A stretch of 64,000 bases of DNA from JANQRZ01 sp965215165 (GTDB lineage Bacteria > Bacteroidota > Rhodothermia > Rhodothermales > JANQRZ01), in assembly GCA_965215165.1 (NCBI GenBank), contig CBDCCX010000006.1, forward strand, positions 2,356,001-2,420,000, written 5' to 3'. The notes under the pieces were generated by a model that made no database searches, had not been told where the DNA came from, and was given only the letters and a program-made list of their open reading frames with translations. A program made the translations under genes and the position numbers. Shown here in pieces: positions 25,468 to 34,305 of the stretch. Position 1 is the first letter of the stretch; each line of letters starts with the position of its first letter.

Positions 25468-25860
25468 TCATGCCAAGCCCGGACGGTGGGACCCGGCGCT
25501 GCGCACGTCGCTGGGGACCCGCTGCGTCACGAGCGCGGCACCGACTTCGAGCAGCCCGAAGAGGACGTGAGGGACCCAGACCTCGTCGGCAAACCCGAAC
25601 AGCCACGGGGAGACGAGCAGGAGGAGGCCGCCGCCGAGGTCGAGCATGAGGTGGACCGGCATCGAGAGCTTCCGGACGAGGCCGAGCTCGTAGTCGGTGA
25701 AGAGGCTGTAGAGAAGGACGCCGGCACCGAGGACGACAAAGAGCCACGTGGCGATGCCGTCGGCCTCGCCGGCGAAGCCAAAGAGCCAGGGGGCGACGAG
25801 GAAGAGTGCGCCTGTGAGGTAGTCGAGGGCACCGTGGATGCGGGTAGGAAGAAAGCGCAT
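25468..25860 (-). CDS. SPW-repeat membrane protein
   Basis: A 130-residue protein with four transmembrane helices and two copies of the SPW-type motif: ALFLVAPWLFGFAGEADG and LLLLVSPWLFGFADEVW. The family is found in bacteria and archaea with no proven function. MRFLPTRIHGALDYLTG is a typical start. The last 20 residues are polar. It stands in a group of small leftward membrane-protein genes; 256 bp without a gene separate it from the frameshifted one. Confidence 0.85.
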   Translation of the reverse strand: MRFLPTRIHGALDYLTGALFLVAPWLFGFAGEADGIATWLFVVLGAGVLLYSLFTDYELGLVRKLSMPVHLMLDLGGGLLLLVSPWLFGFADEVWVPHVLFGLLEVGAALVTQRVPSDVRSAGSHRPGLA

Positions 25861-26074
25861 GGCGGGAGCAGAGATAGGTGAGAGGACGGGGTTAACTAGC
25901 GGCGGAGCTGGCCGGTTCTACTGCGCGCCCGGAGCCCGGAGAATTAGGGATTCTCCCAGCCCAGCCTCCTGCTCTCCCCGGCATCCCCCTTCGGACGGCC
26001 CTGAGGCAACCCAACCCGGAGGTTCCGTCGTAAACTTCCCGCCCCTCTCCCGTCCGCTCCTCTCTCCCCTCTCC

Positions 26075-27058
26075 ATGACCCGAATCGGATTCGTCGGCGG
26101 CGGCGGCATCGCCCACCGCCACCTCCACGTCCTCAGCGACTTCAACGACGTCGTGCTCGCAGCCGTTGCCGACCCTGCCTGCGCCGAGGAGGCCGCCGCC
26201 GCCTTCGGCATGACGGCCTACCCTAGCCACGCGGCGATGCTCGACGCCGAAGACCTCGACGCCGTCTACGTGTGCGTCCCGCCCTTCGCACACGGCGAGC
26301 CCGAGCAGGCGCTCATCGAACGTGGCCTCCCGTTCTTCGTCGAGAAGCCGCTCGCGCTCGACCTCGATACCGCCGAGGAGGTTGCCGAGGCGGTCGAAGA
26401 GGCGGGCTTGGTGACGGCTGTCGGCTACCACTGGCGCTACATGCGGCACGTCGAAGCGGCGAAGGCAACGCTCGACGGCCGGCCCGCCCGCCTCGCGCTC
26501 GGCACCTGGCTCGGCGACACGCCGCCGGCAATGTGGTGGCGCAAGCAAGATGGTTCGGGCGGGCAGATGCTCGAGCAGACGACCCACCTCTTCGACCTGG
26601 CCCGCCACCTGGTCGGCGAGGCGACGAGCGTCGCTGCCGTCGGCGGGCGCACGGACCGCGCCGCCTTCCCCCACCTCGACGTGCACGACGCGACGGCCGC
26701 GCTCGTGACCTTCGAGAGCGGGGCCGTCGGGACCTTCGCCTCGACGTGCCTGCTCGGCTGGACGCACCGCGTCGGGCTGCATCTCTTCGGCGACCGGCTG
26801 GCCGTCGAGGTCGGCGAGCACGAGGTGATGATCGACGTCGGCGAGGGCCGGCCGGTCACGCCGGGCGAGGGCGACCCCGTGGTCTTCGAAGACCGCGACT
26901 TCGTCGACGCCGTGCAGGGCAAGGCCAATGCGATCCGCGTGCCCTACGCCGAGGCCCTCAAGACGCAGCGCCTCAGCGTCGCGGCTCAGCAGGCGCTCGA
27001 GACCGGCGAGACCGTCGAGATCGGGACCCACTCCGTCGGGGAGGGTGCCCATGCCTGA
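26075..27058 (+). CDS. Gfo/Idh/MocA-family sugar oxidoreductase
   Basis: A 327-residue NAD(P)-dependent dehydrogenase. Rossmann GFVGGGGIAHRHLHVL is at the start, VEKPLALD carries the conserved Lys, and YHWRYMRHVEAAK and GGQMLEQTTHLFDLARHL belong to the substrate side. Members oxidise or reduce a hydroxyl on sugars, inositols or nucleotide sugars. A TAAACTTC box lies 37 bp before the ATG. First of seven overlapping genes; its end overlaps the next ATG by 8 bp. In this setting it probably builds a modified sugar for the glycosyltransferases downstream. Confidence 0.9.
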   Translation: MTRIGFVGGGGIAHRHLHVLSDFNDVVLAAVADPACAEEAAAAFGMTAYPSHAAMLDAEDLDAVYVCVPPFAHGEPEQALIERGLPFFVEKPLALDLDTAEEVAEAVEEAGLVTAVGYHWRYMRHVEAAKATLDGRPARLALGTWLGDTPPAMWWRKQDGSGGQMLEQTTHLFDLARHLVGEATSVAAVGGRTDRAAFPHLDVHDATAALVTFESGAVGTFASTCLLGWTHRVGLHLFGDRLAVEVGEHEVMIDVGEGRPVTPGEGDPVVFEDRDFVDAVQGKANAIRVPYAEALKTQRLSVAAQQALETGETVEIGTHSVGEGAHA

Positions 27059-28208
27059 ACAGCAGACCCCCGAGAGCGGGACCCGCCCCGTCCAGAGCCT
27101 CGGCGTCGAGCGGGAGGGCGCGGCCTACATCTGGGGCTACGACGAGGGGCCGCTCGAGGACGGCCGCTTCCGCGTCGAGACCCTCTACACCGGCCTCTCG
27201 GCAGGCACCGAGCTGACGTTCTTCAAGGGCACCAATCCGTACCTCCACAGCCGCTACGACGGCGCGTGGGGCGTCTTCCGCGACGGCGAGCCGAGCGCTG
27301 CCTACCCTGTTCCGTTTCTGGGCTACATGGAGGTCGGCCGCGTCACCGAGAGCCGCACCGACGCCGTGCGCCCCGGCCAGATCGTCGGGATGACCTACGG
27401 CCACAAGACCGGCCACACCGCCGACCCGGCGCACGAGCAGTTCGCCGTCCTCCCCGACGGCCTCGACCCGGTGCTCGGCATCTACGCCGCGCAGATGGGG
27501 CCGATCTGCGCCAATGGCCTGCTCCACGCCGCCGCCGACCTCCACGGCGCGAGCGCCTCCGACCTCGGGGACGGCGTGCGCGGCCGGCTCGTGCTGGTCA
27601 TGGGCGGTGGGACGATCGGCCTGCTGCTTGGGCGGTGGGCGAAGTGGCTCGGCGCGGCCGAGGTCGTGCTCGCCGACCCGACTCCGGCGCGGCGCGCCGC
27701 CGCCGAGGCGCTCGGCCTGCGCGCGCTCCCCGGCTTCGAGGAGGCCGCCGCGTGGTGCAAGCAGCACTGGCATTTCGGCGACGGCGACCGCGGGGCCGAG
27801 GTCGTCTTCCAGTGCCGAGGCCAGGACGCCGCGCTCGAGGCGGCGCTCAAGGCGCTCCGCCCCCAGGGCACCGTCATCGACCTGGCGTTCTACCAGGGCG
27901 GCAGCCCGAACGTCCGCCTCGGCGAGGCCTTTCACCACAACGGCCTCCGCCTCCAATGCGCCCAGATCGGCCGCGTCCCGCGCGAGCTGACGTCGAACTG
28001 GACCCGGCGACGGCTGATGCACGAAACCGTCCGGTTCCTCGTCGCCAATGGCGAGGCGATCCGGGAGCACGTCGTCACCGACATCGTCCCGTTCGAGGAC
28101 GCGCCCGAGCTGATGCGCGCCCTGGCCGAGCGCGAGCGGCACGTGGTCCAGGCCGTCTTCGCCGTGAGCGGAGCCCCTACGGGTAGCCCCAGCGGGGAGG
28201 TGTCGTGA
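27051..28208 (+). CDS. Zinc-type (MDR) alcohol dehydrogenase-like protein
   Basis: A 385-residue medium-chain dehydrogenase. The N-terminal GroES-like part has ETLYTGLSAGTELTFFKG and PVPFLGYMEVGRV; the Rossmann part has LVLVMGGGTIGLLLGRWAKWLGA cut at GGGTIG. Cysteines of the structural zinc lobe are not in the usual cluster, so it is closer to the bi-domain oxidoreductases that accompany Gfo/Idh proteins. A histidine-rich segment (MTYGHKTGHTADPAHEQF) precedes the cofactor domain. Coupled to the dehydrogenase before it and, by TGATG, to the GT4 after it. Confidence 0.85.
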   Translation: MPEQQTPESGTRPVQSLGVEREGAAYIWGYDEGPLEDGRFRVETLYTGLSAGTELTFFKGTNPYLHSRYDGAWGVFRDGEPSAAYPVPFLGYMEVGRVTESRTDAVRPGQIVGMTYGHKTGHTADPAHEQFAVLPDGLDPVLGIYAAQMGPICANGLLHAAADLHGASASDLGDGVRGRLVLVMGGGTIGLLLGRWAKWLGAAEVVLADPTPARRAAAEALGLRALPGFEEAAAWCKQHWHFGDGDRGAEVVFQCRGQDAALEAALKALRPQGTVIDLAFYQGGSPNVRLGEAFHHNGLRLQCAQIGRVPRELTSNWTRRRLMHETVRFLVANGEAIREHVVTDIVPFEDAPELMRALAERERHVVQAVFAVSGAPTGSPSGEVS

Positions 28209-29344
28209 TGGAGACGCCCCACCCGCGCCGCGTGCTCTTCGTCTTCGGCTGGCTCGTCGTCGGCGGTGAGGAGACTGAGGTCCGCCACCTCACCCGTCAT
28301 CTCCCTGCGCGCTGGCAGATCGACGTGGTTGCCTGCTTTCGCAAGGACGGGATGCCGGAGCAGACGCACGATCAGCTCGAAGCGCTCGGCGTCGACATCG
28401 ACCGGACGCCCTACGGCCTCTCGCTCGAGGAGACGGTCGCGTACCTCGCCGACGAGAAGATTCCGGGCTACGACCTGATCGTCGCCTGCCAGGCGGTGCG
28501 CGACATCGTCCCGGCGCTCGACCGCCTCGCGGCACGTGGCGAGGTCCCGCCGCCGCTCATCGAGCACGGCGGCTTGGTCGTCGAGGCGGGGCAGACGCCG
28601 AAGCACCGGACCGCGCGCTACGTCGGCGTCTGCGACACGATCCGGCAGGCGGCGGCCGAGGCGATGCCGGACCGGCCCGAGGCGGCCTGCGCCATTCCGT
28701 CGATGGTGGATCTGGACGAGTTCGACCCGGCCCCCCGAGCCAACGTCCGCGCCGAGCTAGGCGTCCTCGGCGAGGCACCGCTCGTCGGGTGGGTCGGCCG
28801 GCTCGACCGGAAGAAGCGGGTCGAGGACTTCGTCCGTGCCGCCGCGCTCTTAGCCGAGGACCGACCCGAAGCCCGGTTCGTCGTGGTCGGCGGGCCGGAC
28901 GCGTTCATGCCCGAGTACGCCGACGAGCTGCGGGCGCTCGCCGACGGCCTCGGCCTGGCCGAGCGGCTGACCTGGACCGGCGACCGGCCGGACGTGCCGC
29001 GCCTGCTGGCCGGCCTCGACGTGTTCGTGTGGCTGGCGCAGGGCGAGGGGATGCCGCACGTGATCGCCGAGGCGGGGGCCGCCGGGCTGCCGGTCGTCGC
29101 CACGCGCGACAACGGCACGCTGGAGCAGATCACCGACGGCGAGACCGGCCTGTTCGTCCCGCACCGAAACCCCGAAGCCGTCGCGGCTGCCGTCGCCCGA
29201 CTCCTCGACGACACTGGGCTTCGCCAGAAGCTCGGGCGCGCGCTCCGGCGTAAGGTCGAGCGCGAGTACGCCGTCCCCGTCGTCGTCCGTCAGTGGGAGG
29301 CGCTCTTCGACGGGGTCCTCGCCGAGCGCGCCACCTTCGTCTAG
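28208..29344 (+). CDS. GT4 family glycosyltransferase
   Basis: A 378-residue GT-B enzyme. N-domain: RRVLFVFGWLVVGGEETEVRHL, the usual acceptor-side start. C-domain: LVGWVGRLDRKKRVEDFVRAA, FVVVGGPDAFMPEYADELRALA, LTWTGDRPDVPRLLAGLDVFVWL and the donor-binding GEGMPHVIAEAGAAGLPVVATR with its two glutamates. The start overlaps the previous stop (TGATG). It adds a sugar, perhaps the one modified by the two dehydrogenases just upstream. Confidence 0.93.
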   Translation: METPHPRRVLFVFGWLVVGGEETEVRHLTRHLPARWQIDVVACFRKDGMPEQTHDQLEALGVDIDRTPYGLSLEETVAYLADEKIPGYDLIVACQAVRDIVPALDRLAARGEVPPPLIEHGGLVVEAGQTPKHRTARYVGVCDTIRQAAAEAMPDRPEAACAIPSMVDLDEFDPAPRANVRAELGVLGEAPLVGWVGRLDRKKRVEDFVRAAALLAEDRPEARFVVVGGPDAFMPEYADELRALADGLGLAERLTWTGDRPDVPRLLAGLDVFVWLAQGEGMPHVIAEAGAAGLPVVATRDNGTLEQITDGETGLFVPHRNPEAVAAAVARLLDDTGLRQKLGRALRRKVEREYAVPVVVRQWEALFDGVLAERATFV

Positions 29345-29355
29345 ACGCCAATCTC

Positions 29356-30528
29356 TTGGTCCTCCCCCAGCCCACTCTCTCTGGTCTGCCGCCGCCGCAC
29401 CCGGCGTTGGAGGCGTGCGTCGTCATCCCGGCGAAGGACGAGGAGGCGCTCCTGCCCCACGCCCTCGCCGCGCTCGCAGGACAGTGTGACCTCGAGGGCC
29501 GCCCGCTCGGCCCGGACCGCTACGAGGTGATCGTGTTGGCGAACAACTGCACCGATGCCACGGCCGAGGTGGCGCGGCAGGTCGGCCAGGCGCACGACCT
29601 CCGGCTCTGGGTTGCCGAGTGCCTCTTCGCGCCCGGCGAGGCCAGCGTTGGCCGCGCGCGCCGGCTCCTGATGAACACGGCCTGCTACCGCCTGATCGCC
29701 ACGGGTCGCCTCGGCGGCGCGATCCTCTCGACCGACGCCGACTCCGAGGTCGCGCCGGACTGGGTCGCGGCCACGCTTGCGGAGCTCGGGGACGGCGTGG
29801 ACGGGGTTGGGGGCCGGATCCTGCTGCGGGACCGGGCGGCGCTCGACGCTCGCATCCGGCGCTCGGTCCTGCTCGACGTCGGGTACCACCGGTGGGTGCA
29901 GGAGCTCCACACCCTGCTCGACCCCGACGCGCACGACCCGTTCCCCCGGCACCACCAGCACCTCGGGGCCTCGCTCGCGGTCACGGCGGCGGCCTACGCC
30001 CGGTGCGGCGGGATGCCGCTGGTGACGCACGCCGAGGACGTCGCGCTCTTCGACGCCGTCGAGGCGGTCGGGGGTCGGTTCCGTCACAGCCCGCGCGTCC
30101 AGGTCTACACCTCGGCGCGGCGCGGCGGGCGCGCCCCGCACGGGCTGAGCGCTGCCCTGGGGGCCTGGACGGCCGAAGTGCAGGAGCGCGGGACACACAC
30201 GTTCCGAGTCGAGGCCGCAGCCGTCACCGAGCGGAGACTGGCGCTGCGGGGCCGCGTCCGCCGGCTCTGGCACGCGCAGCCCCACCCCGACCCCGACGAG
30301 GCCGCGTCACTCGCGCGCGAGCTAGGTCTCTCGGCGCGCGCCTTGCTCGGCACGCTCGCCGGTGCTCCGACGGCCACCGCCGCCGCCGCCCTCACCGAGG
30401 ATCAGCGACGCCGGCACGACGCAGTGCTCCCACCCGAGCCTATCGAGCAAGCGACCCGAACGCTTCGGGAGCGCGTCGGGGTGCTCCGCGTGTACTCCGC
30501 CGTCCCGCCCCTCGCCCTCTGCCCGTAG
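29356..30528 (+). CDS. GT2 family glycosyltransferase
   Basis: A roughly 390-residue GT-A fold enzyme: ACVVIPAKDEEALLPHALAAL, YEVIVLANNCTDATAEVAR, the DxD-like STDADSEVAPDWV, and later RHHQHLGASLAVTAAAYARCGG and THAEDVALFDAVEAVGGRF (the ED acid of the ED-V motif). There are no membrane helices, so it differs from NodC-type processive synthases. No ATG or GTG fits; TTG at 29356 or a start inside the previous gene is possible. It belongs with the acyl-CoA-dehydrogenase-like, PIG-L and NodS-like genes that follow within a few bases. Confidence 0.85.
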   Translation: MVLPQPTLSGLPPPHPALEACVVIPAKDEEALLPHALAALAGQCDLEGRPLGPDRYEVIVLANNCTDATAEVARQVGQAHDLRLWVAECLFAPGEASVGRARRLLMNTACYRLIATGRLGGAILSTDADSEVAPDWVAATLAELGDGVDGVGGRILLRDRAALDARIRRSVLLDVGYHRWVQELHTLLDPDAHDPFPRHHQHLGASLAVTAAAYARCGGMPLVTHAEDVALFDAVEAVGGRFRHSPRVQVYTSARRGGRAPHGLSAALGAWTAEVQERGTHTFRVEAAAVTERRLALRGRVRRLWHAQPHPDPDEAASLARELGLSARALLGTLAGAPTATAAAALTEDQRRRHDAVLPPEPIEQATRTLRERVGVLRVYSAVPPLALCP

Positions 30529-30531
30529 CGT

Positions 30532-31722
30532 ATGCCTCTTCCCTATCCCCTCTCCGCAGACCGGGCGACGCGCGGCGGCTCTGCACCCACCGACGCTGGC
30601 ACGCCGTCGCCCGCTGCGAAGCTGCTGCGCGCAGCCGAGGCCCTCGCCCCCCGGCTCGCGGTGTCGGCTGCGTCCGACCGGCGCGATTTTCCAGAGCAGG
30701 ACATCGAGGCGCTGCGGGCCGCCGGTCTCCTAGCCGCGTCCGTACCAACCGCCGCAGGGGGGGCCGGCTTAGGGCAGGAGCCGGGCACGCTCCACCCGCT
30801 CTACGCCGTCCTGCGCGCCGTCGGCCGGGGCAGCCTGCCGGTGGGCCGGATCTACGAAGGACACCTCGGGGCACTCGATCTCATCAACGCGTACGGGGAT
30901 GCTCGGCAGCGCGCCGCGGCCTTTGCCGACGCCCGCGCCGGGCACCTCTTTGGGGTCTGGCACACCGATGGAACTCGCGGCCTCCGCCTGGTGCCGGAGC
31001 GGGGCCGGGTGCGGATCGAGGGCGACAAGGTGTTCTGCTCCGGGGCCGGCGGTGTGACGCGCGCGCTCATCAACGGCCGGCCTCCGAGGGCAAAAGGCGA
31101 CTGGCAGCTCGCGCTCGTCCCGCTCGACGAAACGGCGGTGACGGTCGAGCCGGGCTGGTGGCAGGCCGAGGGGATGCGGGCCTCCGTCAGCGGGCGCGCT
31201 GACTTTACAGGCGTCACGCTCGGTCCCGGAGCGCTCATCGGCGGGCCGGGCGACTGCGTGCGCGAGCCGCTCTTCACGGCCGGGGCCGTCCGGTTCTGCG
31301 CCGTCTGGCTCGGCGGGGCTGAGGCGCTCTTCGACGCCGCCGCCGCCACGCTCCGCCGCCTCGACCGGCTCGGCGATCCGCTCCAGCAGGCCCGGCTCGG
31401 CGAGGCCGCGACGGCGCTGGAGACGGGCGCGCTGTGGCTCCTCGGCGCGGCACGGCTCTTCGAGCGCGGGGCGGACGCGGCCTCCCAAATCGCCTACGCC
31501 CGGATGGCGCGGACGGCCACCGAGCGCGTCTGCCTCGACGTGCTCGAGCTCGTCGACCGGTGCCTCGGAGCGCGCGGCTTGCTCCCCCCCTCCCCGGTGG
31601 AGCGGATCGGGCGGGACCTCCGGCTCTTCCTCCGCCAGCCCGGCCCCGACGCGATGCTGACGGCCGCCGGCCACTTCGCCGCCGCGAGGCCAGGGCGGGC
31701 GCTCGGCTCCGAGGTCCGCTGA
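30532..31722 (+). CDS. Acyl-CoA dehydrogenase-like flavoprotein
   Basis: A 396-residue protein with the acyl-CoA dehydrogenase fold: N-terminal helices (DIEALRAAGLLAASVPTAAGGAG), a middle beta domain (GHLFGVWHTDGTRGLRL, KVFCSGAGGVTRALI, GMRASVSGRADFTGVTL) and C-terminal helices (ARMARTATERVCLDVLELV, DRCLGARGLLPPSPVERIGRDLRLFL cut here). The usual catalytic Glu could not be placed with confidence. Many members in carbohydrate loci act on carrier-bound or sugar substrates, not on fatty acyl-CoA. It follows the GT2 by 3 bp and overlaps the PIG-L gene. Confidence 0.85.
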   Translation: MPLPYPLSADRATRGGSAPTDAGTPSPAAKLLRAAEALAPRLAVSAASDRRDFPEQDIEALRAAGLLAASVPTAAGGAGLGQEPGTLHPLYAVLRAVGRGSLPVGRIYEGHLGALDLINAYGDARQRAAAFADARAGHLFGVWHTDGTRGLRLVPERGRVRIEGDKVFCSGAGGVTRALINGRPPRAKGDWQLALVPLDETAVTVEPGWWQAEGMRASVSGRADFTGVTLGPGALIGGPGDCVREPLFTAGAVRFCAVWLGGAEALFDAAAATLRRLDRLGDPLQQARLGEAATALETGALWLLGAARLFERGADAASQIAYARMARTATERVCLDVLELVDRCLGARGLLPPSPVERIGRDLRLFLRQPGPDAMLTAAGHFAAARPGRALGSEVR

Positions 31723-32462
31723 TGCCGGCCCGGCCCTCGGTCCTCGGCGCGCTAGCGAGCGCGCCCCTTCGCCCGCCCGAGACCGTCGCCGCGCTCGGCC
31801 GGACGCTCGTCGTAGCCCCGCACCCGGACGACGAATCGCTCGGCTGCGGCGGCCTGCTCGCGCTCCTGGCTCAGCGCGGGCAGCCCGCCTGCGTCGTCGT
31901 CGTCAGCGACGGGACCGGCTCGCACCCCGGCTCGGTTGCCTGGCCCCCGCCTCGCCTTCGGGCGCTCCGGGAGCAGGAAACGCAGCGCGCCCTCGAGGCC
32001 CTCGGGCTCACCGGCGCGGCGCGCTTCCTGCGTCTCCCTGATGGAGCCGTGCCGCACCCCGGCGAGGCGCGCTTCGAGCAGGCTGCCGCTGCCCTCGGGT
32101 CCACCTTCCGCACCTTCGGCCCCGACACCGTCCTCGTCCCGTGGCGGCGCGACTCGCACCCGGACCACCGCGCGGCGTGGCACCTCACGCAGGCCGCCGC
32201 GCCGCCGTGCCGGACCCTGGAATACCCCGTCTGGATGTGGGAGCGGGAGCACGACGGCGCACCGCAGCCGGGCGAGGTCGCGCCGTGGCGGCTCGACATC
32301 CGCACGGCCCTCGGGGCCAAGCGCCGCGCCGTCGCCGCCCACCGCTCGCAGACCACCGGCCTCATCGCCGACAGCACCGCCCCGTTCTGCCTTCCGCCCG
32401 AGATGCTCGCGCGCGCCTTCCGCCCGTGGGAGCTGTACCTCGACCCCGCCGCCCGTGCCTGA
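31722..32462 (+). CDS. PIG-L family de-N-acetylase
   Basis: A 246-residue zinc deacetylase: VVAPHPDDESLGCGGLLALL holds the zinc-binding His-Asp-Asp set, and PWRRDSHPDHRAAWHL holds the third ligand. The family removes acetyl from GlcNAc in GlcNAc-PI, mycothiol and bacillithiol precursors, chitobiose or antibiotic sugars. The start is fixed by the TGATG overlap with the acyl-CoA-dehydrogenase-like gene. Paired with the NodS-like methyltransferase, it suggests that an N-acetylated sugar is deacetylated and then methylated on the freed amine (inference). Confidence 0.9.
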   Translation: MPARPSVLGALASAPLRPPETVAALGRTLVVAPHPDDESLGCGGLLALLAQRGQPACVVVVSDGTGSHPGSVAWPPPRLRALREQETQRALEALGLTGAARFLRLPDGAVPHPGEARFEQAAAALGSTFRTFGPDTVLVPWRRDSHPDHRAAWHLTQAAAPPCRTLEYPVWMWEREHDGAPQPGEVAPWRLDIRTALGAKRRAVAAHRSQTTGLIADSTAPFCLPPEMLARAFRPWELYLDPAARA

Positions 32463-33060
32463 GCACACCCTCTCCGAAGACTATTTCGAGCGGCTCTACG
32501 CCGAGCGCGACGACCCGTGGGCGTACGAGACGAGTCCCTACGAGGAGGCGAAGTACGACGCCACGCTCGGCGCGCTGCCCCGCCCCCGCTACGCCTCAGC
32601 CCTCGAGATCGGGTGCTCGATCGGCGTGCTGACCGAGCGCCTCGCCGCGCGGTGCGGCCGGCTCCTGGCGCTCGACGGAGCCGCCCGCGCCCTGGAGCAC
32701 GCCCGCGCCCGGTGCCGCGCCCTCGGGCACGTCCGCTTCCAGGAGCGCACCGTCCCGGCCTCCTTCCCGGACGGCCTCTTCGACCTCGTCCTCCTCTCCG
32801 AAGTCGGGTATTACCTCTCCCCGCCCGACCTCAACCGGCTCCGCGAGCGCCTCGTGCAGCACCTCGGACCGGGTGGGCACCTCGTCCTCGTCCACTGGCT
32901 CGCGCCCGTCCCCGGCTGCGCGCTCACCGGCGACGAGGTCCACGCCTCCTTTCTGGCCGACGCTCGGTTCCGCCCGCTCGCCGCGCACCGGCAGCCGCAG
33001 TACCGGCTCGACGTGCTCGAGGCCGTCTCGCGGCAGGTGGCCGACGGGCAGCGGTCGTAG
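32455..33060 (+). CDS. NodS-like SAM-dependent methyltransferase
   Basis: A 201-residue class I methyltransferase. The opening HTLSEDYFERLYAERDDPW and YETSPYEEAKYDATLGALP are typical of the NodS group, followed by the SAM motif ALEIGCSIGVLTERLAARC and LVLLSEVGYYLSPPDL. NodS N-methylates the deacetylated glucosamine of Nod factor precursors. Start is a GTG overlapping the PIG-L stop by 8 bp. Last gene of the coupled run that starts at 26075. Nod-factor production itself is not implied, since no NodA or NodC homologue is present. Confidence 0.88.
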   Translation: MPEHTLSEDYFERLYAERDDPWAYETSPYEEAKYDATLGALPRPRYASALEIGCSIGVLTERLAARCGRLLALDGAARALEHARARCRALGHVRFQERTVPASFPDGLFDLVLLSEVGYYLSPPDLNRLRERLVQHLGPGGHLVLVHWLAPVPGCALTGDEVHASFLADARFRPLAAHRQPQYRLDVLEAVSRQVADGQRS

Positions 33061-33096
33061 CTTGGACCCTCGGCCTGCCTCCTCTCCCCCGCTCGC

Positions 33097-34248
33097 GTGC
33101 GTATTTCAGACCTTCGGGGCTTGGCCGGACTGGCGACGCAGGCGGCGGCGGGGGTGACGCGCATCGCCGAGGGTGTGCATCAGGCGGTGTGGAGCACGCT
33201 CGGGTTTCGCGGCGCGGCCCCCGGACGCGCGCGCGGGCTGACCGGCTTCGTCTACCAGCGCGTCCACGGCCTGACGCTCTCGACGGGGCGAGGCGTGGAC
33301 GCCGTCCTGGCCCGGTTGGAGTCGGAAGATGCGCTGCCCGATACGCCCCGGCGCGAGACGCTGGTCGCCGTCCTCAACGGCGTGCTGGGCGACCGGCTTG
33401 CCGAGGACGACAATCCGCTCGCGCTCCCGATGACGCTGCGCCTCCGAGGTGCCCCGCTCGACGCCGAGACACCGGTGCCGGAGGCGACGGGCAAGATCGC
33501 CGTCCTGATCCACGGCCTGTGCATGAGCGACGGGCACTGGCCGCGCGACGGCTACCAAGCGGCGCTCACCGCGCTCGGCTACACGCCGGTCTACGTCCGC
33601 TACAACTCCGGCCTCCACATCTCGCAGAACGGGCGCGCCCTCGCCGCCCAGCTAGACCGCCTGGTCGCCGACTGGCCCGTGGCGGTCACCGACCTGACGG
33701 TCGTGGCGCACAGCATGGGCGGCCTGCTGGCGCGGAGTGCGCTCCACTACGCCGGGCGCGAGGCCCAGGGCTGGCCGGCGGCCCTTCGGCACATCGTCTT
33801 CCTCGGCACCCCGCACCACGGCGCGCCGCTCGAGCGCGCCGGCAACTGGGTCGATACCATCCTCGCCCGCACCGCCTTCACCGCGCCGTTCGCCGCGCTC
33901 GGCAAGGTCCGCAGCGCCGGCATCACCGACCTCCGCCACGGCTTCCTCCTCGACGCCGACTGGCAGGGCCACGACCGCTTCCGACGACGCCCCGACGCCC
34001 GGCACATCGTCCCGCTGCCGGCCGGGGTCGCGTGCTACGCGGTCGCTGCCACCCGCTCGGCCGACCCCAGGGCGAGGCGGCTGCTCGGCGACGGCCTCGT
34101 CCCCTTGCCCAGTGCCCTGGACGACGACCGGCACCGGCTGGGCTTCGCGGCGCAGTGGATCGCCTACGGCACGAGCCACTTCGACCTCCTGAGCGACCCC
34201 GCCGTGATCGACCAGGTCGCGGAGTGGCTGATGCCAGCGCCTGGCTGA
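33097..34248 (+). CDS. Alpha/beta-hydrolase (lipase/PGAP1-like)
   Basis: A 383-residue cytosolic hydrolase with a long N-terminal region of about 120 residues before the catalytic domain. Then come AVLIHGLCMSDGHW (oxyanion strand), VVAHSMGGLLARSAL with the nucleophile Ser at about residue 205, and IVFLGTPHHGAPLERAGNW, which is typical of PGAP1/triacylglycerol lipase-like enzymes. The acid and His are probably in GDGLVPLPSALDD and GTSHFDLL. GTG start. It follows the NodS-like gene by 36 bp and may be cotranscribed. The substrate is a guess: a lipid or acyl ester. Confidence 0.85.
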   Translation: MRISDLRGLAGLATQAAAGVTRIAEGVHQAVWSTLGFRGAAPGRARGLTGFVYQRVHGLTLSTGRGVDAVLARLESEDALPDTPRRETLVAVLNGVLGDRLAEDDNPLALPMTLRLRGAPLDAETPVPEATGKIAVLIHGLCMSDGHWPRDGYQAALTALGYTPVYVRYNSGLHISQNGRALAAQLDRLVADWPVAVTDLTVVAHSMGGLLARSALHYAGREAQGWPAALRHIVFLGTPHHGAPLERAGNWVDTILARTAFTAPFAALGKVRSAGITDLRHGFLLDADWQGHDRFRRRPDARHIVPLPAGVACYAVAATRSADPRARRLLGDGLVPLPSALDDDRHRLGFAAQWIAYGTSHFDLLSDPAVIDQVAEWLMPAPG

Positions 34249-34305
34249 GGGGGCGCGCTCCTGTATCTTTCCCGCAGCTCCCCCTTCCCCATCCCCATTC
34301 TCGCC

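Noticed and set aside
26075..33060. A Nod factor locus
   Set aside because: Only a NodS-like methyltransferase is present; there is no NodA acyltransferase or membrane NodC-type chitin synthase, and the deacetylase is PIG-L, not NodB.
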